Shown: positions 59,349 to 64,000 of the stretch, in pieces
How positions within the stretch are numbered: position 1 is the stretch's first letter
Layout: every line of letters starts with the position of its first letter
Source: Myxococcus qinghaiensis
Lineage (GTDB): Bacteria; Myxococcota; Myxococcia; Myxococcales; Myxococcaceae
Length of the DNA stretch: 64,000 bases
Assembly: GCF_024198215.1 (NCBI RefSeq)
Contig: NZ_JAKCFA010000002.1
Location: forward strand, 434,001 to 498,000
Direction of reading: 5' to 3'
Notes under the pieces: model-generated
What the model was told of the DNA's origin: nothing
What the model saw: only the letters and a program-made list of their open reading frames with translations
Database searches by the model: none
Translations under genes and position numbers: made by a program

Positions 59349-60113
59349 TCAGCGCAGCCAGCCCAGCACTCCCGCCAGGTCCTGGTCGATGACCCGGGCC
59401 CAGCCGGGCTCCCTGGGCACCACCGCCGCGAGCACCTTCGTCCCGTTGCGCACCGGCGCCCGGCCCGGACGCACCCTCGCGCGGACCTCCATCTTCACGT
59501 CCTGCCGGAAGTAGTGCGCGGGGAACACCACTTCCCCCCGAGCCTCCGGCAGCGGCCCGTCCGGCGTCAGCCACACCAACGCGCCCAGTCGCAGGGGCTC
59601 CACCTCCGAGCGCACCAGCCGCCGGGCCTCGCGGGTGAACATGGCCACCGCCCCGAGCGCGCCCAACGCCAGGCCGAAGGGCAGCCACCCCATGCGCGAC
59701 GCACGGGCCCGCGCGAAGGTCGCCTCCCGGGGACGGCCCGGCGCGGCCGGGTCCACCAGGAGCTTCACCACCGCGCCGTGCCCCAGCCCCTCCGCGTACT
59801 CCGCGAAGGTGCGGACGTCCGACACGGAGTGCTCCACGTTCTCGAAGGTGTAGAGGACCTCGAGCAAGCCCTCGGCGCCGTCGCGCTGGTCCGTCGGCGG
59901 AAGCCGCGTGGCCACCAGCACGCCGTCCACCTCCTCGGCCCGCGCGTTGAAGCCGTGCTCCTCCACGAAGAAGCGCCCCGCCCAGGTGGCCCCGGCGCCG
60001 AGCAACGCCATGAAGGCCAGCCCGAGCACGGCGTCTCTCGCGAGGCGCCCCACCGCGCCGGGGACCTGCGTCAGTCGCACCTTGCGAGGTGCATGCGGAA
60101 TGGCGAGCTGCAT
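59349..60113 (-). CDS. DUF3592-like membrane protein
   Basis: A 254-residue protein with one helix near residues 25-47 (AVLGLAFMALLGAGATWAGR) and a second near 143-160 (GWLPFGLALGALGAVAMF). Between them lies a beta-rich domain (ARAEEVDGVLVATRLPP, LLEVLYTFENVEHSVSDVR, VVKLLVDPAAPGRPREA) with the layout of DUF3592 proteins. The cytoplasmic or periplasmic tail is another beta region. Function unknown. The ATG at 60113 is the first in frame. It lies 86 bp before the amidase gene on the same strand. Confidence 0.6.
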   Translation of the reverse strand: MQLAIPHAPRKVRLTQVPGAVGRLARDAVLGLAFMALLGAGATWAGRFFVEEHGFNARAEEVDGVLVATRLPPTDQRDGAEGLLEVLYTFENVEHSVSDVRTFAEYAEGLGHGAVVKLLVDPAAPGRPREATFARARASRMGWLPFGLALGALGAVAMFTREARRLVRSEVEPLRLGALVWLTPDGPLPEARGEVVFPAHYFRQDVKMEVRARVRPGRAPVRNGTKVLAAVVPREPGWARVIDQDLAGVLGWLR

Positions 60114-60170
60114 CGGCCCGACAGCCTACACGCGATTGACGCGTCCGCCAGCCGGGCCCCACGTCGGCCG

Positions 60171-60830
60171 CTACTCTCCACGGGCGCGCTTCTGGGCCTC
60201 CTCCAACTTGTAGAAGATGCTGTGGTCGCGGTACTTGAGGTCCGGGCCCACCACCGAGCGGCGCTTGAGCGTGCGCAGCTCAGCCTCCTTGCCGGGCACC
60301 TCGGCGGGGGGATTCTTGTACTCCCCACACAGGCTGCCGAACACGCGCCGGAAGTTGCCCTCGGCGACGAGGGTGATGCGCAGGCCCAGCGAGGAGCTCT
60401 CCTTCGACGGCCAGGTCACCTTGAAGACGTCCTTCTCGGGCGTCTGGATGGTGACCTCCGAGCCGTTCACCTTCGCCTCGATTTCCGCGTCCTCGCAGTC
60501 CAGCTTGGAGCCGTACTGAATCTCCTTGGCGTCGACGGTGATGAGACAGTTTGACTTCAAGTGCCAGAAGCCCACGGCCTCGAGCCGAGGCTCCGTCGCG
60601 CCCTCCGGCTGGGAGACGAACACCTGCACGTTGCTGCGCGAGCGCGAGAAGGAATAGAGGGCCGGCTCCTTGAGGTCGTAGGAGCCTCCGCCCAGCATGG
60701 TGAGGCGCAGCGCGGGGGTGAGCTCACACGTCGCCTCCGGCGTGGCGGGAGTGAGCTCCTTGCGCTGCGCGAGCGCGCCTGACGAGACACAGAAACAGAG
60801 CAGCGCCAGCAGACCTGAGACACGGTTCAC
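60171..60830 (-). CDS. Exported protein of unknown function, 219 aa
   Basis: The GTG at 60830 follows GGGGAG by about 6 bp and begins a signal peptide (NRVSGLLALLCFCVSSGALA, cleavage near residue ~22). A longer frame from 60887 adds an Arg-rich stretch and is rejected. The mature protein is beta-rich with four cysteines (ATCELTPALRL, KSNCLITVDAKEIQ, LDCEDAEIEA, GSLCGEYKNP), probably two disulfides. VTIQTPEKDVFKVTWPSKE suggests a lipocalin- or Ig-like sandwich, but no family is recognised. Confidence 0.6.
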   Translation of the reverse strand: MNRVSGLLALLCFCVSSGALAQRKELTPATPEATCELTPALRLTMLGGGSYDLKEPALYSFSRSRSNVQVFVSQPEGATEPRLEAVGFWHLKSNCLITVDAKEIQYGSKLDCEDAEIEAKVNGSEVTIQTPEKDVFKVTWPSKESSSLGLRITLVAEGNFRRVFGSLCGEYKNPPAEVPGKEAELRTLKRRSVVGPDLKYRDHSIFYKLEEAQKRARGE

Positions 60831-60903
60831 GAAGACTCCCCGGCGGGAAAAGCGGTGATTCTCGCGAGACCGCCGTGGACCCGTCAATGAGACAGGACGC
60901 TCG

Positions 60904-61926
60904 TCAGCCCCGCTGCGGCAGGCGCACCCACACGCCGCGGAAGCGCTTGCGCGAGGGGTCCTTGAGCTTCTTGCACGCCACGCCGTCGAGCGGCATCGCG
61001 CCGTCGTCGCTGAGCAGCAAAATCTCCTCCGCGTCCTCGGGCGTGAAGAACGCCTCCGGGTTGAAGCCCGTCAGGTTGACGTCGCTCGCGAGGACGGGCG
61101 CATCCTCGCCGCCGGCCCAGGTGAACAGGTGCGAGGTGCCTCCACCATCGGTGCCACCGCTGATGATGAGGTAGCGCCCGTGCCACCAGGACAGGGAGCG
61201 CACGCCCATGCCTCCCAGGTCCACCAGCCGGGGCTCGCCCACGCGCGCGGAGGCGCCCTCCAGCACCATCTCCTTCGGGTTGAGGAGCGGGACGAGCAGC
61301 GCCTTGCCCTGGGGCACCGGACTGCGGAAGCCGATGAGGATGGACGCGCCGTCCGCCATCGCCGTCATGCCCTCGATGTTGAGGCCACCGGGCGCCTTGG
61401 GGGCCAGGCCCTCCGCATCCGCCAGACGGAACGCGCCGAGCTGAGGCGCCGCGAGCAGGTCGTCCAGCAGCTGCGTATAGGGCCGACCCACGAGCCGGGG
61501 CAGGCCTTGCGTCTCCTCGGTGGCGAAGAAGCGCAGCCGGCTGGGCGCCTTCTTCCCGGAGCTGTTGCGTCCATGCGAGGTGAGCCAGAAGGAGTACGAG
61601 CCCAAGCCCGTGGCCGCCTCGATGTCCGCCTCCGGAGGCTTCTTCTTGTGGGCCGGCAGCTCCAGCTCGGGTGACAGGTCCACGCTGCGCACGGGGGCAC
61701 CGCCGCGCCGGGCGTCATAGACACGGAGGATGTTGTCTTCGTCGTCACCCACCACGAACAACGAGCCGCCGAGCGCCACCGCGCCGGAGGCGTCGCACAT
61801 GCCCTCGAAGACGAGGACGTCGCGACCTGAACCACCCTGGGCCGGAACGCTCTCCGACCCTGCCTGTACGCCCCGGGCCGCACAGCCCGCGATGCCAATT
61901 CCCACGATGATGGAGGCCAGCCTCAT
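60904..61926 (-). CDS. DUF3616-type propeller lipoprotein
   Basis: A 340-residue lipoprotein. The signal peptide ends in IAGC (C15), followed by a Gly/Ser linker. The body reads VLVFEGMCDASGAVALGGSL, FVVGDDEDNILRVYDARRGG, GLNIEGMTAMADGASILIGF and YLIISGGTDGGGTSHLFTW, a propeller pattern matching DUF3616 proteins, some of which are esterase- or lactonase-like in fold but of unknown activity. The ATG at 61926 is used because the signal starts there; the frame is open much further upstream without protein character. Confidence 0.75.
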   Translation of the reverse strand: MRLASIIVGIGIAGCAARGVQAGSESVPAQGGSGRDVLVFEGMCDASGAVALGGSLFVVGDDEDNILRVYDARRGGAPVRSVDLSPELELPAHKKKPPEADIEAATGLGSYSFWLTSHGRNSSGKKAPSRLRFFATEETQGLPRLVGRPYTQLLDDLLAAPQLGAFRLADAEGLAPKAPGGLNIEGMTAMADGASILIGFRSPVPQGKALLVPLLNPKEMVLEGASARVGEPRLVDLGGMGVRSLSWWHGRYLIISGGTDGGGTSHLFTWAGGEDAPVLASDVNLTGFNPEAFFTPEDAEEILLLSDDGAMPLDGVACKKLKDPSRKRFRGVWVRLPQRG

Positions 61927-62117
61927 AGACCCCCAGATCTCGTCACGCCCCCGGCGTGCGGGAAGTCCCCCGGTGGAAAGTGTGGGCTGCGAGACATCCG
62001 GGGACACGTCGCGAGCACTCCGCCGTGATGATGCCGTGATGGACCCATGAAACCCGGGTGAGGAGTCCTCAGGCGCGCATGAGGGAACGTGCTCGCGATT
62101 CCGCACGGAGCGCACCC

Positions 62118-63839
62118 ATGTCCCTGTCATGTCGCCTGAGAACACTCGCCCTGGTGGTCCTGTTCTTCCCAGTCCCACGCGCCGAGGCGGCCGAACCACC
62201 CGAACTCAAGACCCTCGTGACTCGACTCCAGCAAGTCGCGGCGGACACGATGGTCACCGAAGAGGATGGGCTCGCGGTGAGAATCCAGGCCCATGGCCCG
62301 GCCGCCATTCCGGCCCTGCTCTCACTTCTCTCGAACGAATCGAAGTCCGTCCGCCAGAGCGCCGGCTACGTCCTCGGAGATATCGAGGGGCTCTCTGAAG
62401 AGCACCTGGAAGTGCTCCTGCGGGCCCAACTCCGTGATGGCGGGTTTCTCTCGCAGGCCATCGGCCGCATTGGCACGGCGCGCGCCATTGATTTCCTCAT
62501 CGCGGGCCTCAGAAACGCTCCCGAGTCGAACTGGCACCTGACAAACGGACTGGTCGTCGCGGGGAGCAAGGCCGCTGTCGCCCTGGCAGAGACCGTCCGC
62601 GCTCCGGCACCGCAGCCTCCATCGTTCATCGACCGCGCCTGCGAAGTCCTCCGGACGATGCAGGCCGGCTCGGCCGATGCGGTGGCGCCCCTGCTGGCCG
62701 TCGCGACCGGGAGCACCACCCGGCACGAGAACAAGGGTCATGCCATCAGATTGTTGGGCTGCGTTGGCGTCCTTGCACGGCCTGCCATCCCCACCCTCGA
62801 TGCGCTTCAGCAGAAAGATGGCACCTTGCGAGACGCTGTCGGCGCCGCCATCGCGGACCTCCAGCCACCGCCCGAGGTGGCTGAACTCATCTCACGGCTT
62901 CGTGAGGAGCCTTCCTTCCGCACATTGCGAGAGCTCTCGGAGCGTCAAAAGCAGGGGCTGGATGCGGGCAGCGCCGTCTTCGAGCTGCTCTCCAGCAAGG
63001 ATTGGGAGCTGAGGGCCTTCGCGGCCCAGACGCTCGGCCACATCCAATACGCCCAGGCCATCCCCTCCCTGGTGGACATGCTCGAGGATGACGAGGATTG
63101 GCAACGGGTTCTCGCCTCGGTCGACGCGCTGGGTCGACTTCATGCAGTCAATGCGATGAGCCCCCTGAAGCGAGTCGCGCAGAGACATTGGTACCCTCCC
63201 GTCAGGCTTGCCGCGCGCAAGGCCCTGAGCCTCATCCGCGACAAGACATCTCCAGCGATTGGCTTCGGAACCCCTGTTGCGTTCGTCACCGACGGAGTCC
63301 TGTTCTTCGCACCGCGCAGCCCGACTCCTGCCCTTGTCGCGGGACCCGACGAGCTTTCCGCCTCCGAACTCGAACGGCTGGAGTACGACGCGGTCATCCG
63401 TGGCTTCGGACCGGATGGCGTGCACCTGACACCCATCAAGCAAAAGCCCGACTGCGGCCTCCGCGTTCCTCGTGGGCAACTCCTGGGGTCCGACCGGGGC
63501 GAATGGGAGGGCGAGCTCATGCACGTCCAAGATGACGCCACCACGACGAGGGTCCTCGATGTCAACACCCACCGCATCCACCGTCTCGGTGAGCACATCA
63601 TCGCGGTGACCGGGTTGGCTCACCTCATCCTCAATGAAGGAGTGCTCTTCCGGGTCATCCCTCAAGGCCAGTCGTTCGTGGCCAGGCCATGGAGAACCCT
63701 CCCCGGAGCTCCCCTGAAATCGGGCCTCCTGTCCAACGGACGCCTGTTCATCTCCTGCCTGGGCGGAGACGTCGTTGTCGACCCCCTGGGAGGCATCCAG
63801 ATGGCGACGCCCCAGAACGTCCAGAGCGAGGGGAAGTAG
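62118..63839 (+). CDS. Exported HEAT-repeat protein with a C-terminal beta domain, 573 aa
   Basis: The ATG at 62118 starts a signal peptide (LALVVLFFPVPRAEAA, cleavage near residue ~25); GGAG lies 8 bp upstream. Residues ~40-390 are HEAT/armadillo-like repeats (HGPAAIPALLSLLSNESKSV, KDWELRAFAAQTLGHIQYAQ, WYPPVRLAARKALSLI). Residues ~395-573 are beta-rich with GVLFFAPRSPTPALVAGPDE, VLDVNTHRIHRLGEHIIAVT and LLSNGRLFISCLGGDVVVDP, resembling a propeller fragment. It is probably a periplasmic binding scaffold. It is convergent with mutS. Confidence 0.7.
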   Translation: MSLSCRLRTLALVVLFFPVPRAEAAEPPELKTLVTRLQQVAADTMVTEEDGLAVRIQAHGPAAIPALLSLLSNESKSVRQSAGYVLGDIEGLSEEHLEVLLRAQLRDGGFLSQAIGRIGTARAIDFLIAGLRNAPESNWHLTNGLVVAGSKAAVALAETVRAPAPQPPSFIDRACEVLRTMQAGSADAVAPLLAVATGSTTRHENKGHAIRLLGCVGVLARPAIPTLDALQQKDGTLRDAVGAAIADLQPPPEVAELISRLREEPSFRTLRELSERQKQGLDAGSAVFELLSSKDWELRAFAAQTLGHIQYAQAIPSLVDMLEDDEDWQRVLASVDALGRLHAVNAMSPLKRVAQRHWYPPVRLAARKALSLIRDKTSPAIGFGTPVAFVTDGVLFFAPRSPTPALVAGPDELSASELERLEYDAVIRGFGPDGVHLTPIKQKPDCGLRVPRGQLLGSDRGEWEGELMHVQDDATTTRVLDVNTHRIHRLGEHIIAVTGLAHLILNEGVLFRVIPQGQSFVARPWRTLPGAPLKSGLLSNGRLFISCLGGDVVVDPLGGIQMATPQNVQSEGK

Positions 63840-63858
63840 CCCCTCGCGAACTTCGCGC

Positions 63859-64000
63859 CTACTCCAGCTCGCGCTGGAGCTTCGCCAGCAGGTTGAGCGC
63901 ATCCAGCGGCGTCAGTGTGTTGACCGACACCGCCTTGAGCGTCTCCAGCGCCTGCTGGTGCGCAGCCGGAAGCACAGGGGCGGCCGGGGCCACGGGGGCA
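63859..64000 (-). CDS. mutS: DNA mismatch repair protein MutS, C-terminal end only
   Basis: The last 47 codons of a gene continuing beyond the window. The minus-strand frame reads LPAAHQQALETLKAVSVNTL and then TPLDALNLLAKLQRELE before a TAG. The ...LTPxxALNxLxxL ending is the conserved tail of MutS, which recognises mismatches and recruits MutL. The preceding Ala/Pro stretch is the variable linker usual before it. Confidence 0.8.
   Translation of the reverse strand, partial: APVAPAAPVLPAAHQQALETLKAVSVNTLTPLDALNLLAKLQRELE

Overview
The window is GC-rich with very strong G/C preference at third codon positions. It is crowded with lipoproteins and secreted proteins of unknown role, LytS/LytTR signalling, beta-propeller and HEAT-repeat proteins, and a SitA-type lipoprotein toxin with its immunity partner. 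Together these point to a fruiting myxobacterium of the Myxococcaceae (Myxococcus, Corallococcus, Pyxidicoccus or a close relative). This is inferred from gene content; no rRNA or tRNA gene was seen. Most genes are single units or pairs, and several convergent pairs are separated by strong hairpins.

Layout. 1-1994: end of a membrane-bound formate-dehydrogenase-like operon (Fe-S subunit, NrfD anchor, terminator). 2030-7774: a 2OG-Fe(II) oxygenase, an intergenic block with three repeat copies, a large sulfatase and a secreted protein. 7973-14018: an MFS exporter divergent from a LysR regulator, then a very large lipoprotein ending in a heparinase-like region. 14124-20036: a decayed WD40 gene, a SurA-like exported protein, a LytTR response regulator and its LytS-type kinase, divergent from two overlapping CsgG/FlgO-like genes. 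20080-31355: a beta-propeller lipoprotein, an MFS transporter, a cytochrome P450, pyruvate carboxylase and an M28 peptidase lipoprotein. 31540-34313: small secreted proteins and two VOC-fold genes beside a possible gene remnant. 34379-36307: the SitA5-like toxin and Imm11-like immunity protein. 36442-45115: a GH43 lipoprotein, a secreted nuclease, a protein with an exact 70-residue repeat, and small exported proteins.

45303-51465 is the most interesting block. A radical SAM/SPASM enzyme is followed by a 60-residue peptide gene with a double-glycine leader and a three-cysteine core. Convergent to these lie a peptidase-containing (C39) ABC exporter and two HlyD-type adaptors. The expected path is leader recognition, radical modification of the core (probably thioether links), cleavage after GG by the exporter, and export through the adaptors and an outer-membrane channel encoded elsewhere. 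I do not recognise the core peptide.

51684-64000: a HEAT protein, a PD40-type propeller, an Rnl2-like RNA ligase, an AraC regulator divergent from NmrA and DUF1772 genes, an AmiC-type amidase, envelope proteins of unknown role, a second HEAT protein, and the 3' end of mutS on the minus strand.
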